DNA of 64,000 nt from an uncultured Clostridia bacterium (GCA_934271255.1 CAKQQS010000002.1:1-64000); one strand, 5' to 3'; positions 35,115 through 44,517 are shown, counted from the stretch's first letter. Program-made: numbers and translations. Notes: a model not told the origin generated them from the sequence alone.

Positions 35115-35996
35115 ATGAATAAATCGAAACTTAAAAGATACGGGGTGTTTGACTACGTTTTGATGGTCTTGATGCTGTTCTTCTCCTTTTTGATGATCTA
35201 TCCCGTTTACTATGTAATAATAGGTTCGTTTAATCAAGGCTTGGATTATTTGTCCGGCGGAATATATCTTTATCCGAGAAAGTTTACGATTGACAATTAT
35301 ATCGTAATTTTTTCCGACAACAGGTTGTGGTGGGCGTATTTTATAACTATTTCAAGAACGATTTTGGGAACTTTCGTCGCGGTTACGTTTACGTCGATTG
35401 TGGCGTACGCGATGTCGAGAAGGGAATTGCTTTTTAAAAGATTCTTTTATTTCGCTAATATATTTACGATGTTTTTCGGCGGCGGGCTTATTCCGTTTTT
35501 CTTGGTTATAAAAACTTTGGGTTTGTACAACACGTACGCGCTATATATAATTCCGTGCGCGTACTCGGTGTATCACATGATAATTCTGGCAAATTTCTTT
35601 AAGGCTTTACCGGAAGAATTAAGAGAAGCGGCGGTGCTTGACGGAATAGGTGAATTCGGAATGTTGTTTAAAATAGTTATTCCCCTTTCAAAACCCGTAA
35701 TCGCAACCGTATCGTTGTGGGTTATGTTGGGGCACTGGAACTCTTATTTCGACGCAATGGTTTATACTAATTCGCAAAAATTAGAAACCTTGCAATATTA
35801 TTTGATGAAACTTATCAACTCTCAAAATATAAGTCTTGGCGCGATTACGTTACCGCCTTCGATTACGGAAAACTTAACGGCGGAAGTCGTTACCTTTGCT
35901 ACGATAGTAATAAGTATACTGCCCATAGCGTTGGTTTTCCCGTTTATGTCTAAGTATTTTGAAAAAGGGATAATGATAGGATCCGTAAAAGGATAG
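35115..35996 (+). CDS. ABC importer permease, LplC/YtcP type
   Basis: A 293-residue membrane protein with six helices and the EAA loop REAAVLDGIGEFGMLFKIVIP at about residues 177-197; the C-terminus FEKGIMIGSVKG is the family ending. A longer frame begins at 35091 inside the previous gene; the ATG at 35115 is chosen since AAGGGG lies about 11 bases upstream and it starts two bases after the previous stop. It pairs with the LplB-type permease to form the channel. Confidence 0.93.
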   Translation: MNKSKLKRYGVFDYVLMVLMLFFSFLMIYPVYYVIIGSFNQGLDYLSGGIYLYPRKFTIDNYIVIFSDNRLWWAYFITISRTILGTFVAVTFTSIVAYAMSRRELLFKRFFYFANIFTMFFGGGLIPFFLVIKTLGLYNTYALYIIPCAYSVYHMIILANFFKALPEELREAAVLDGIGEFGMLFKIVIPLSKPVIATVSLWVMLGHWNSYFDAMVYTNSQKLETLQYYLMKLINSQNISLGAITLPPSITENLTAEVVTFATIVISILPIALVFPFMSKYFEKGIMIGSVKG

Positions 35997-36005
35997 GAGG
36001 ATATT

Positions 36006-37742
36006 ATGAAAAAAGTTTTGGCGATAATGTTTGTTTTGATTTTAAGTTTGTCGATTACGGCTTGCGGTCAGAACGGAACGCGAAAAGACGATTCGTATCT
36101 TGACAGGTTTACTACTATAACCGACAGCGATACCAACAGTTGGGAGTTCGATAAAGAAGATTGCGAAATCACTTGGTTTATCGACGCGTCTTGGATGGTG
36201 TGGCCAACGTACGGCGTGGATATGGTATCCAGGGTGATTTACGAGAAGACGGGTTGTAAAATCAGATTTCAGGTAGCGGGCGACGAGTCGGGTACCGAAT
36301 TGTCCACAATGCTGTCTTCGGGAGATTTACCGGATGTGTTGACGATAAAAGCGGCTTCTATTTACGCAAACCAACTTCCCGAACAAAACTACGTTTGGTC
36401 GATAGACAAACTTATGCGGCGGTTCGCACCGTCTATGACCAAAAGATATTACGTTGAGCAAAAAGACGTGTACGACTGGTTTAAAATCGATCAGGATTTA
36501 TACGGCGTTCCCAACCTTTGTTATACCGATTATTATATAGGCGACAGCAAATTGCCGCCGAACGGCGGATTCCTTGTCAGAGAAGACTGGTACAAGGAAG
36601 TCGTAAATACGCTCGGCGAAGATATGACGACGAAAGAAAGTTTTTTGAAAGGCGTTGAGTATATAACTAAAAAATATTCCAAATCCATAGGCGTACAACT
36701 GGATCCTTTTACGGATACGGGCAATCTTTCCGTTATATGGCTTTCTCAATATTTTGCCGTACCGTTTGAAAATCCCGACGGAACGTATAATCATCAACTC
36801 ACGGACGAAAGATATCGGGAAGTTATCTCGTTTTTAAACACGCTGTTTAATAAAGGGTATATTTCGGACGCTAATTTAACGGCAAATACGGCAAGCGTAA
36901 AAAGAAACATATCGCTCGGAAACGTTTTCGTATGTATGGCGACGCCGCAAAATTATAACGACGCGTTTTTGAATTGCTACAATAACGGCATCGAGTACGT
37001 ACCGCTCGTTCTTCGTAACGATAACGGCGACGCGCCTGTTTTACAAGATTTAAGAGGTAAGGGGTATATGATGTCGATGATAACGAAAAACAGCGAACGC
37101 CCCGATAAAATCATTAAGTTGTTTGACTTTTTGACGAGCGAAGAAGGGCAACTTTTAATCAATTTCGGCGTAGAAGGAGATACTTTTACTTGGGATGAAA
37201 AGCACGAACACGTAGTTTGGACGGAAAAATATAAAAACGATTATAAGAACGAAAACCTTACTCAATACGGTTTCGGGTTGTGTAACGTTTTATTAAACCA
37301 AAGTTTCTACGACAAAGTTTCTCCCAGAACGGCAGATTGTAAAAAAGCAACTTCGATTTATATCGAAAATCTGAAAGCGCCGTTATCCGATTACAGTTAC
37401 GATTATACTGCGTCGTTCTTGTTGGTCGATACGTCGAGAAAAGATTATTATACATATATCGAAAAGAACGAAAGGGTAAATCAAATCTGGGGAAGGTATT
37501 TGCCGCAAATGGTTTCGGCAAAAGACAATAAAGCGGCATTGAGCGTTTTGTCAAACACGATTGCTTCTATGAAAAAGAACGGGTTGGAGTTTGTGTTGTC
37601 TGTAAACGCCGAATCTTATCAAAAAGCGAAACAAGTTGCGGGTATGGAATACGGCTGGCCGTGTTACAGAGCGGACTACGTCGCGCCGGTAACGTCGCCA
37701 AACGGTAATTTCTCGTACTGGAAATATATTACGAAAGAGTAA
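36006..37742 (+). CDS. ABC importer substrate-binding lipoprotein, LplA-like
   Basis: A 578-residue lipoprotein: signal peptide, lipobox SITAC (Cys 21), then a large two-lobe solute-binding fold. Landmarks are CEITWFIDASWMVWP near residue 53, the DLPDV-like segment GDLPDVLTIKA at about residue 107, LYGVPNLCY, and GGFLVREDWYKEV near residue 182, as in the family 1 binders of LplABC systems. GGAGG lies just before the start. It delivers ligand to the two permeases upstream. Long binders of this kind usually take oligosaccharides; the ligand is not readable. Confidence 0.92.
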   Translation: MKKVLAIMFVLILSLSITACGQNGTRKDDSYLDRFTTITDSDTNSWEFDKEDCEITWFIDASWMVWPTYGVDMVSRVIYEKTGCKIRFQVAGDESGTELSTMLSSGDLPDVLTIKAASIYANQLPEQNYVWSIDKLMRRFAPSMTKRYYVEQKDVYDWFKIDQDLYGVPNLCYTDYYIGDSKLPPNGGFLVREDWYKEVVNTLGEDMTTKESFLKGVEYITKKYSKSIGVQLDPFTDTGNLSVIWLSQYFAVPFENPDGTYNHQLTDERYREVISFLNTLFNKGYISDANLTANTASVKRNISLGNVFVCMATPQNYNDAFLNCYNNGIEYVPLVLRNDNGDAPVLQDLRGKGYMMSMITKNSERPDKIIKLFDFLTSEEGQLLINFGVEGDTFTWDEKHEHVVWTEKYKNDYKNENLTQYGFGLCNVLLNQSFYDKVSPRTADCKKATSIYIENLKAPLSDYSYDYTASFLLVDTSRKDYYTYIEKNERVNQIWGRYLPQMVSAKDNKAALSVLSNTIASMKKNGLEFVLSVNAESYQKAKQVAGMEYGWPCYRADYVAPVTSPNGNFSYWKYITKE

Positions 37743-37753
37743 AAGGAGACGCT

Positions 37754-38689
37754 ATGCAGAAAAATCTTAATAAGTTAGAGTACATAATAGATACCGATCC
37801 GGGCGACGATATCGACGATGCGTTCGCTATAACTTTGGCGGTTAAAAGCAATATAAATATAGCGGGGATAACCACCGTGTTCAGAAATGCCGTACAACGC
37901 GCTAAAATGACGAAAATGTTGTTAAGAACCTGCGGTCGGGAAGATATACCCGTTTGCGCCGGGATAGACACGGCTGTCGTTCAAAAGATGGAATATCTTT
38001 TGGGCGCCGAGTTGCTGGAAAAGGAAATGAAAAACGGGGGGTACACTTTACCGCAATATTTGCCTGAAATGGATAATGAAACAATAAGCGAAGAACACGC
38101 GGTAGATTTTATTATTCGTAAAGCGCGGGAGAATAAAGGTAATTTAGTTATAATCGCGATAGGACCTTTTTCAAATATCGCTATGGCGGTAAGAAAAGCG
38201 CCCGATATTATTCCTTTAATCAAAGAAATAAGGGTTATAGGCGGATATTATACCGAAGACGTCCCCGAATGGAACGTTGCGTGCGATCCCGAAAGCGCGC
38301 GAGTTATGTATACTTGCGGTATACCTATAAAAGCGATAGGGCTCGATTTGACGTTGCAATGCGCTCTTGACGCGCAAACGGTGGAAAAATTAAAATCTTA
38401 CAAAAGCGGAACGAACGGATTAATCTCGATAATGTTAGATAAATGGTTTGCCCATTACGGGTACGATAAACCTATTATGCACGATCCGTTGGTTATAGCA
38501 AATATACTTAATCCCGAAATAGTGGGATTTGAGAAAAAATCAGTACTTATAGGATTACAGGGAGAAGAAAGGAACAAGACGATAATACAAGAAAAAAAGA
38601 GTCTTGAAAACAGTGAGATAGAGGTTGGTCTTACCGTTCGTCCCGAATTATTCTTCGACGTTTTCAATAAGTATTTATTTAATAAATAA
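37754..38689 (+). CDS. Nucleoside hydrolase (inosine/uridine-preferring type)
   Basis: A 311-residue cytosolic enzyme that cuts the N-glycosidic bond of ribosides. The Ca-binding and catalytic N-terminus is DTDPGDDIDDAFAI (about residues 13-26), the form with an extra Asp found in several subfamilies; the PFSNIAMA segment is near residue 137 and the conserved HDPL, with the general-acid-region His, near residue 241. It lies 11 bases after the binding-protein gene within the importer operon and has AAGGAG upstream, so the imported compound or its product may be a riboside or similar N-glycoside. Members acting on other glycosides cannot be excluded. Confidence 0.9.
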   Translation: MQKNLNKLEYIIDTDPGDDIDDAFAITLAVKSNINIAGITTVFRNAVQRAKMTKMLLRTCGREDIPVCAGIDTAVVQKMEYLLGAELLEKEMKNGGYTLPQYLPEMDNETISEEHAVDFIIRKARENKGNLVIIAIGPFSNIAMAVRKAPDIIPLIKEIRVIGGYYTEDVPEWNVACDPESARVMYTCGIPIKAIGLDLTLQCALDAQTVEKLKSYKSGTNGLISIMLDKWFAHYGYDKPIMHDPLVIANILNPEIVGFEKKSVLIGLQGEERNKTIIQEKKSLENSEIEVGLTVRPELFFDVFNKYLFNK

Positions 38690-38714
38690 AAATTAACACA
38701 GGGGGTAACCAAAC

Positions 38715-40748
38715 ATGAAAAAAACTAAGTTTGTATCTTTGTTGATATGTCTGGTATTGTTTCTGACGCAAGCGGTATCCGCTGCATGGGCTGAAACGAT
38801 AAAAGATTATACGACAGACTCATCGGAAACCGGTTCGCAGATAAACGGTATAAGTATTACCAAAATTGCCGACGGAACCGCAGGCGGCGGCGGTGGAATA
38901 ATGCTGGAACGTTACGCGCTCAGCACTCTTGAACTTGCCGACGCAACTTATTTTGCAATAAAGTATTACAATCCGAATAATGCCGCTTGGCCTATATACT
39001 TTATTTGTCAACAAAACGGCGCGTTTATTTATATGAAAGACGGCACGGAATACGTTTTGACAGACGAAAACTTTAATCAAACGGGTACGGGTACTGTGCA
39101 ATACAGTGCATTGTCGCCTGCCGCTTCGGGCGTAGGATACGTGATTTTACCCGCGTCGGCATTTCCCGATATGTCGACAGTCGAAGCGTTATATCTTACG
39201 TTGCCCGCAACGACGGGAGCAGGTATCGGATACCATTTTGAAAAACTTGCTTATACAAAAGCGGAACAACCTGATTTTTCAAAAGATTTGATAACGTTGA
39301 CGGATTTTTCAGCGTGGACGGACGCTTGGTTTGCCGGACGCGAAACGAACCCTGCGGATACGATATGCGCTATCGTTAAAAAAGGGGCTACGGTACAAGG
39401 GAAAGACGGATTGATTAACGGATTTGAAGTTAAGCAAACTGCTTTTTTAAACGCATATAACGAAGCGGGACTTATGGTGAACGCGTTTACGACGGAAAAT
39501 AAAACGTCGTTCAGCCTTGAAAACGCAACTTATATCGCAATCGAAATAGCAAATCCGATGACTTGCGATATGGCTGCGCTTATCAAATTACAAGATAGCG
39601 ACGGCAATCAGGCGTTTACTAAAACCGGCTCGAACGTAACGTTCTTTAATTCCGACTTTACGAATAAAAGAGAAAGCGTAACGGGCGATCCCTATACCAG
39701 ACCTTTGGCAGGCGAAAGCGGTTGGGTAGTTATACCCGTATCGGCGTTTGAAGGGCTTGGAAAGACTATTGTTGCCGTATATTTCTTGATTCCAACCTAT
39801 ACCGACACATTGAACGGGGCGGCGATTCAGTTTGGAAGAATAGCAGTTTACGGCGAAGAAAACATTTCAGATTATACGTTGGGTGAAATAGTTGCGGATC
39901 CGTACAAATGGGACGAGTCCGAGTATCAGTTGAGGATAGCGTCGACGACTACCGAAAAAATCGTTGAAATATCTAAGGTTAATTATAAAGAAAAACCCGC
40001 AGAACTTCCGATAACGTATGATTTCGGCGACGTAAGAATACTTGAAGATCTCGATTCGGGTTATCCCGAAACGGAAGAAGAATACAATAAAATACTCGAA
40101 ACGAAGATTTATAAATTAGTTGAAGGAGTACGTCTTTCCAGATACAACGACGAAAACGTTTCGGATAACGCTATGAAAGTAGAAGTAGTCGAACCCAGAG
40201 CGGACAGACCCGACGATTACGCGGGAATTACGTTTACGACTAAGGCTTCCGTCAATAAATGGTCGCAATGGGTGAACGACGACGGCAACGTCGAAGGGGT
40301 TACTTTCTTTGTGAAAAACTTATCCGAATGTGAAATAAGTATGTGTTTTGAAATAGACGAATATGATCCCGATCAAGATATAGCGGCTAATCCTTCCGGA
40401 GAAAGGTGGAGTATAGGACTTGGCGGAAGAATAATTTTATACGACGTAATAACGGGCAAAGAAAGTCTTATAAGCGCAACGCCTACGTTTAATATTCCTT
40501 ACGGCTTTACGGGTTGGGTAAGGATTCCTATGAATTGCTTTGTAAAACCTGCTTGGTGTACTTGGGGTAACTCGATAATGGATCTTCAAAAAGTTCCGCA
40601 ATTTACGATTGCTATCAATACTCAACAAAATATGGGCTCGTCGTTCGTTTTGGATAATTTCGGGTTGTATTATAACGAAACATGCGTAAAATCCATTTTT
40701 GCGAACAACGGCAACTCTATAAAAGACAATATGAAAACGGGGGAATAA
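38715..40748 (+). CDS. Secreted protein with repeated carbohydrate-binding-like domains
   Basis: A 677-residue protein with a signal peptide cut near AWA/ETI (about residue 27). The mature part has three beta-rich domains of about 180 residues (about 30-185, 190-385 and 430-670). Each ends in an AVYFLIP- or LYLTLP-like strand and a hydrophobic G-W-V-x-I-P segment, a pattern seen in galactose-binding-like jelly rolls; this assignment is inference. No catalytic motif and no C-terminal anchor were seen. Its place among the importer, nucleoside hydrolase and propeller lipoproteins suggests it binds the same glycan outside the cell. Confidence 0.65.
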   Translation: MKKTKFVSLLICLVLFLTQAVSAAWAETIKDYTTDSSETGSQINGISITKIADGTAGGGGGIMLERYALSTLELADATYFAIKYYNPNNAAWPIYFICQQNGAFIYMKDGTEYVLTDENFNQTGTGTVQYSALSPAASGVGYVILPASAFPDMSTVEALYLTLPATTGAGIGYHFEKLAYTKAEQPDFSKDLITLTDFSAWTDAWFAGRETNPADTICAIVKKGATVQGKDGLINGFEVKQTAFLNAYNEAGLMVNAFTTENKTSFSLENATYIAIEIANPMTCDMAALIKLQDSDGNQAFTKTGSNVTFFNSDFTNKRESVTGDPYTRPLAGESGWVVIPVSAFEGLGKTIVAVYFLIPTYTDTLNGAAIQFGRIAVYGEENISDYTLGEIVADPYKWDESEYQLRIASTTTEKIVEISKVNYKEKPAELPITYDFGDVRILEDLDSGYPETEEEYNKILETKIYKLVEGVRLSRYNDENVSDNAMKVEVVEPRADRPDDYAGITFTTKASVNKWSQWVNDDGNVEGVTFFVKNLSECEISMCFEIDEYDPDQDIAANPSGERWSIGLGGRIILYDVITGKESLISATPTFNIPYGFTGWVRIPMNCFVKPAWCTWGNSIMDLQKVPQFTIAINTQQNMGSSFVLDNFGLYYNETCVKSIFANNGNSIKDNMKTGE

Positions 40749-40752
40749 GAAT

Positions 40753-41874
40753 ATGAAAAAGCTATTTTATTCAATAATTGTTTTGACGCTTTCTGTAACC
40801 GTTCTCGTAGCGTCGGCATGTTCTTTTAATTCGGAAAAACCGAAGAAAGCAGAACGCAAGGCGTCGGGAACTATCGAATACATCTTTACGCAATACGAAG
40901 GTTATTCGTACGAAGCCCCGTCGATAATAAAAGACGGCGAAGACGTTTACGTTTCTTATACGACGAACAGTATAGCAAAGGGCGGCGATAAGGTTATTGC
41001 CGTAAGAAAGGGTACGTTTACCGACGGAAAGTTTACGTTTGGCGCGGAAAAAATCGCAATTCGTCCTACCGCAAACGGTTGGGACAAATACAACGTAGAT
41101 AACTCCGATATGGTAAAAGGCGAATTTAATTATAAAGGAACGGAGTATACGTTTTTAATGGTTTATCAGGCAAGTTCGTTTGCTGCCGAAAAAAGATATC
41201 AAATCGGCGCGGCTGTGTCCAAGGACGGCTTAAACTGGCTAAAAGTAGGGGATGCTCCTATAATTTCTTACGATTACGAAGTTTTGGGCGACACTGCGGG
41301 AGTTTGTTATCCGAGCCTTGTAAATCTTAATGGAAAAGCAAACTTATTGCTGTTCTTTTCAAAAGCGACTTCTCTTGTGAGCGAAACGAGATTTGTGGAA
41401 ATACAAGCGTCGAATCTTGACGATTTGGTAATGAGCGGTGAAATCAGCGTTCCGTCGAAAGGGTTACCGCTTGACGGCAACGAATGGGGTATTGTGATAA
41501 ACGCCGATTTTGCATACGACAGCGCAAGCGACATGCTTTACGTCGTAAAAGACGGATTCCCGTACGCTTCTAATAACGCTCAAAAGGCTACGAAAATCGA
41601 AATAGCGAAAATCGCTTTAAGCGATATGTATAAACAAAACGCGGAATGGACGACGGTGGTAAACGTTTTAGACGGCATCGAACTCGGCGGATATTCGAGA
41701 ATATATTCGGCAGAGTTTGTTACAAACGCCTTTTCGGGAATTGACGGAGCGAACGCGGAACTGTTGTTTACTTCGGGCGTTTCTGCCGAAAACGCTACCG
41801 ACGAAACGTACAAGTTTAAAAACGGTATTCACTATTATAAGTTAGAAACGGGTGTTTCGGGAGAAAATGAGTGA
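40753..41874 (+). CDS. Beta-propeller lipoprotein, GH43/GH32-like (copy 1)
   Basis: A 373-residue lipoprotein (lipobox ASAC, Cys 23). The body shows repeated propeller blades: EAPSIIKDGEDVYVSYTT (about 54-71), DMVKGEFNYKGTEYTFLMVYQ (about 119-139), then AAVSKDGLNWLKV and PSLVNLNGKANLLLFFS. These are the strand-and-turn units of five-bladed glycosidases of the GH43/GH32/GH62 type. The usual acid triad is not certain, so a binding or inactive role is possible. It starts four bases after the preceding stop with only a GGGGG-A site, and overlaps its paralogue downstream by four bases. Confidence 0.65.
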   Translation: MKKLFYSIIVLTLSVTVLVASACSFNSEKPKKAERKASGTIEYIFTQYEGYSYEAPSIIKDGEDVYVSYTTNSIAKGGDKVIAVRKGTFTDGKFTFGAEKIAIRPTANGWDKYNVDNSDMVKGEFNYKGTEYTFLMVYQASSFAAEKRYQIGAAVSKDGLNWLKVGDAPIISYDYEVLGDTAGVCYPSLVNLNGKANLLLFFSKATSLVSETRFVEIQASNLDDLVMSGEISVPSKGLPLDGNEWGIVINADFAYDSASDMLYVVKDGFPYASNNAQKATKIEIAKIALSDMYKQNAEWTTVVNVLDGIELGGYSRIYSAEFVTNAFSGIDGANAELLFTSGVSAENATDETYKFKNGIHYYKLETGVSGENE

Positions 41875-42980
41875 TTATTAAAAAATCTAGGTTTATACTT
41901 ATTATATTAGTATTGATTATGTGTAACATATTTGCATCGTGCACGGAAATTAACGATAATAACGAACCCGTAGATAAATATAAAAACTTTCCGTTTAACG
42001 AACCGTTGAAAGATGCGTTTAATTATTGTCCGTCTGTTTTTGAAGACGAAAAAGGCGTGCTTTATTGTTATTATTGTTCTAACAAAGAAAGCGGCATAAT
42101 TCAAGACCACATATACGTCAGAAAAGGGACGAAGAATGGTAAGGGACAAATCGTATGGGGTGAAAAAACTCTTGTTTTAGCGCCGAGTTTCGGAGAATAC
42201 GATGCTCTTCACTGTTGCGATCCGTCCGTAATAAAAGGTGAGTTTTCATACGACGGAAACAAATATTCATATCTGATGGCGTATACGGGCAACATTTCCA
42301 ACATAAATAATAAAATAGGTTTGGCTGTTTCAAACGAGCCTATGAAAGGTTGGGTTAAAGTGAAAAATCCGTTTAAAAAATACGACGGTGATTCTTCTCA
42401 CTGGGGTGTCGGGCAGCCGGATTTGTTGAGCGTTGACGAAAAAGGGAAAGTCATGTTGTTTTATTCGGTCGGGTCTACTTCAACTTATATGATGGCTGAA
42501 AAATACGATTTGTCCGATTTGAACAATCCCGTGCTTTTAACTTCTTCGACGATAACCACGAAGGGGCTGACTAATTTAAACGGCGGCGCGGACGTTATTA
42601 ACAACGCTAACGTCGCGTATGATAAAAATCTGAAACGATATTATTTTGTTTCCGATTGTCATCCCTATCCGACCGACGGCGATCCGTTGTTTGTTTCTAG
42701 TAAGTTCAGAGTAACTTATATTTCCGAAAAAGGCGAAAATATAGGCGATTTATTTGAAAGCATAGCAAAACAAGGCGGAAAAAGTTGGAGTACTTTGGCG
42801 ACGATAGGGGAAGCGGAAACGGGGTTTAAAAGGAACAGTAATTGCGGTATCGTAAGATCGCCGTACGGTTACGTTCTTGACAGTTCTAAAATCGAAGTAT
42901 ATTATTCGATGAGCGAACTTGGTTTTCATTACGAATGGTCGTATAGAATATATCCTTACGCCATAGAAGTAAAAGAATAA
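41871..42980 (+). CDS. Beta-propeller lipoprotein, GH43/GH32-like (copy 2)
   Basis: A 369-residue lipoprotein (lipobox FASC, Cys 22) with the same blade plan as its neighbour: CPSVFEDEKGVLYCYYCS (about 44-61), CDPSVIKGEFSYDGNKYSYLMAY (start about 116) and GVGQPDLLSVDEKGKVMLFYS. The SVIKGEFSYDG segment matches the DMVKGEFNYKG of copy 1, so the pair arose by duplication. The start is a GTG at 41871, overlapping the previous stop (GTGA). Known GH43-like propellers cleave arabinosides and xylosides; whether this one is active is unsure. A strong terminator follows. Confidence 0.65.
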   Translation: MIIKKSRFILIILVLIMCNIFASCTEINDNNEPVDKYKNFPFNEPLKDAFNYCPSVFEDEKGVLYCYYCSNKESGIIQDHIYVRKGTKNGKGQIVWGEKTLVLAPSFGEYDALHCCDPSVIKGEFSYDGNKYSYLMAYTGNISNINNKIGLAVSNEPMKGWVKVKNPFKKYDGDSSHWGVGQPDLLSVDEKGKVMLFYSVGSTSTYMMAEKYDLSDLNNPVLLTSSTITTKGLTNLNGGADVINNANVAYDKNLKRYYFVSDCHPYPTDGDPLFVSSKFRVTYISEKGENIGDLFESIAKQGGKSWSTLATIGEAETGFKRNSNCGIVRSPYGYVLDSSKIEVYYSMSELGFHYEWSYRIYPYAIEVKE

Positions 42981-43081
42981 TGTTTAGAAGGCGCGTGGTT
43001 TTCTGGTATGGTTTTATATAACATTGTAAAAAGTCGCAAGCAATAAGCGACGGTTTTCAACAAATTAAATATATAAAAATA

Positions 43082-43125
43082 TTCGGGGCTTCGGACATGG
43101 TGTCCGAAGCCCCGAAGGCTTTTTA
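43082..43125 (+). terminator. Terminator of the Lpl-like operon
   Basis: A 16-bp perfect stem (TTCGGGGCTTCGGACA at 43082-43097 with 43101-43116) with a 3-base loop, followed by GGC and five T. The span 42981-43081 before it shows no gene. Confidence 0.9.
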
Positions 43126-43143
43126 CAAAACTGCTAGTTATAC

Positions 43144-43181
43144 AAAAAACGAACGCCGTTAAAATTCGGTGTTCGTTTTTT
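43144..43181. terminator. Bidirectional terminator after tRNA-Ser
   Basis: A 15-bp stem with one G-U pair (43144-43158 with 43167-43181) with A/T tracts on both sides. On the minus strand it ends the rpsT/tRNA-Ser transcript with six T. Confidence 0.85.
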
Positions 43182-43188
43182 TAATATC

Positions 43189-43276
43189 TGGCGGAAAGTT
43201 AGGGATTCGAACCCCAGATACCTTTCGATATGCCAGTTTTCAAGACTGGTGCCTTCAACCGCTCGGCCAACTTTCC
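43189..43276 (-). tRNA. tRNA-Ser (TGA)
   Basis: An 88-base class II cloverleaf on the minus strand: acceptor GGAAAGT/ACTTTCC, anticodon stem CCAGT/ACTGG around CTTGAAA (anticodon TGA), a long variable arm, T-loop GTTCGAA, discriminator G and encoded CCA. It lies 41 bases downstream of rpsT and probably shares its transcript. Confidence 0.95.
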
Positions 43277-43284
43277 AACAAATT

Positions 43285-43307
43285 AAGGCGCAAATAATTT
43301 GCGCCTT
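43285..43307. terminator. Hairpin between rpsT and tRNA-Ser
   Basis: A 10-bp perfect stem (AAGGCGCAAA at 43285-43294 with 43298-43307). The T-run is good only on the plus strand; on the minus strand it is TTAATTT, so rpsT read-through into the tRNA is likely. Confidence 0.6.
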
Positions 43308-43317
43308 TTTAACACAA

Positions 43318-43596
43318 TTATTTATTTGCTTTTGCTTTGTCAACAAGTTTAGCAATACCGCTTTTTTTGTTTGCGGCAGTGTTCTTTTTAAGAATACCTT
43401 TCAAATAAGCAGAATCAATAGCGCTGAATGCTACGGGAAGCGCTTTTTCCGCGCCTTCAACGTCGCCTGCTTTAACCAAAGCAACAACGTTTTTGATTGC
43501 GGTTTTTACTTGCGTCTTGATTATTTTATTTTCTTCTTTCTTCTTGTTTTCGACGAGAACCCTCTTTTTTGCTGATTTAATATTTGGCACAGTCAT
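43318..43596 (-). CDS. rpsT: 30S ribosomal protein S20
   Basis: A 92-residue, Lys-rich, all-helical protein that binds 16S rRNA early in 30S assembly. The N-terminus MTVPNIKSAKKRVL and the middle NKIIKTQVKTAIK segment are characteristic, as is the C-terminal GILKKNTAANKKSGIAKLVDK. AAAGGAG lies five bases before the ATG. It has a promoter at 43624-43652 and is divergent from murI. Length is normal for the family. Confidence 0.97.
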   Translation of the reverse strand: MTVPNIKSAKKRVLVENKKKEENKIIKTQVKTAIKNVVALVKAGDVEGAEKALPVAFSAIDSAYLKGILKKNTAANKKSGIAKLVDKAKANK

Positions 43597-43623
43597 ATAC
43601 TCCTTTTGTTTAGTTACTTAAAC

Positions 43624-43652
43624 ATTCTAGCACAAATCAAATATATTTACAA
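43624..43652 (-). promoter_or_regulatory. Promoter of rpsT
   Basis: Minus strand: TTGTAA (43652-43647), 17-bp spacer, TAGAAT (43629-43624) with an extended -10 TG. Start near 43617, about 20 bases before the ATG. Confidence 0.7.
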
Positions 43653-43721
43653 CTAAATTAGTGGTTTTTGTTAAATTTTTTTCATATATTGTTATATCGA
43701 AATATTTTATAAGGAGTTTAA

Positions 43722-44432
43722 ATGTTTACTGTCGGTGTTTATGATTCGGGGATAGGGGGATTAACCGTATTGAATTGTTTAGTGAAAGCGTATCCCTATA
43801 TCAATTTTTTATATTTAGGCGATAACGAGAACGCGCCTTACGGAACGAAAAGCGCAAACGATATTTTTTGTTTGGCTTATAAAAATCTCGATGTTTTGAG
43901 TAAATACAATCCCGACTTGTTTTTGATTGCGTGCAATACCGTTTCAACCGTTTGCGGGGAAAGTTTGAAGAACAGATACAATAAAGACTTTCTTTTCGTA
44001 AAACCCGGCGAAAGCATTAAGGGCGATAAAGTTCTTGTCGTAGGCACGCCGCAAACGATATCCAACGCTTTGTCTTTAAAGAAATATCCCGACAAATATT
44101 TTCTCTATTCGGAGCCGGCTTTGGCGGGAGACATAGAACGTAACGTTTTTAATTTGAATAACTTAAACGTTCAAGGGTATTTTAAAAATCTTCCGAATGA
44201 TTTCGACAGAGTTTATCTGGCTTGTACGCATTATCCTTTCGTGAAACGCCAAATTAAAAAGATATTTAAAAATGCAACGGTTGACGACGGCTTAAAGTCG
44301 ATAAAATCAACTTTTAAATCATATGTATCAAAACTTAACCTTGACGTAAATTATATCGGCAAAGTATGCTTTGTCGGTGTGAATGCGGAAAAGAACGAAA
44401 AGGCGTTTAAAATGGTCTTAAAAGCAAAATAA
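43722..44432 (+). CDS. murI: Glutamate racemase
   Basis: A 236-residue cytosolic enzyme giving D-glutamate for peptidoglycan. The two catalytic Cys are in IACNTVST (about residues 69-76) and ACTHYPF (about 167-173); the N-terminal YDSGIGGLTV and the DNENAPYG loop are also present. It is about 20-30 residues shorter than the usual 260-270. AAGGAG lies seven bases before the ATG. It lies just upstream of the division and cell-wall cluster, in keeping with its role. Confidence 0.93.
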   Translation: MFTVGVYDSGIGGLTVLNCLVKAYPYINFLYLGDNENAPYGTKSANDIFCLAYKNLDVLSKYNPDLFLIACNTVSTVCGESLKNRYNKDFLFVKPGESIKGDKVLVVGTPQTISNALSLKKYPDKYFLYSEPALAGDIERNVFNLNNLNVQGYFKNLPNDFDRVYLACTHYPFVKRQIKKIFKNATVDDGLKSIKSTFKSYVSKLNLDVNYIGKVCFVGVNAEKNEKAFKMVLKAK

Positions 44433-44492
44433 ACAAATGTTTGTCAAAAAATCAGATTTTTTCTATAAAAAACGGCTAAAAAAAATAAAAAA

Positions 44493-44517
44493 GTGGGCAA
44501 AAAGGGTTGACAGTGGT
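44493..44517 (+). promoter_or_regulatory. Possible MraZ binding boxes
   Basis: GTGGG (44493-44497), AGGG (44503-44506) and GTGGT (44513-44517) recur at about one helical turn, resembling the TGGGN repeats known to bind MraZ. They overlap the -35 of the mraZ promoter. The match is imperfect in the second and third boxes. Confidence 0.4.
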
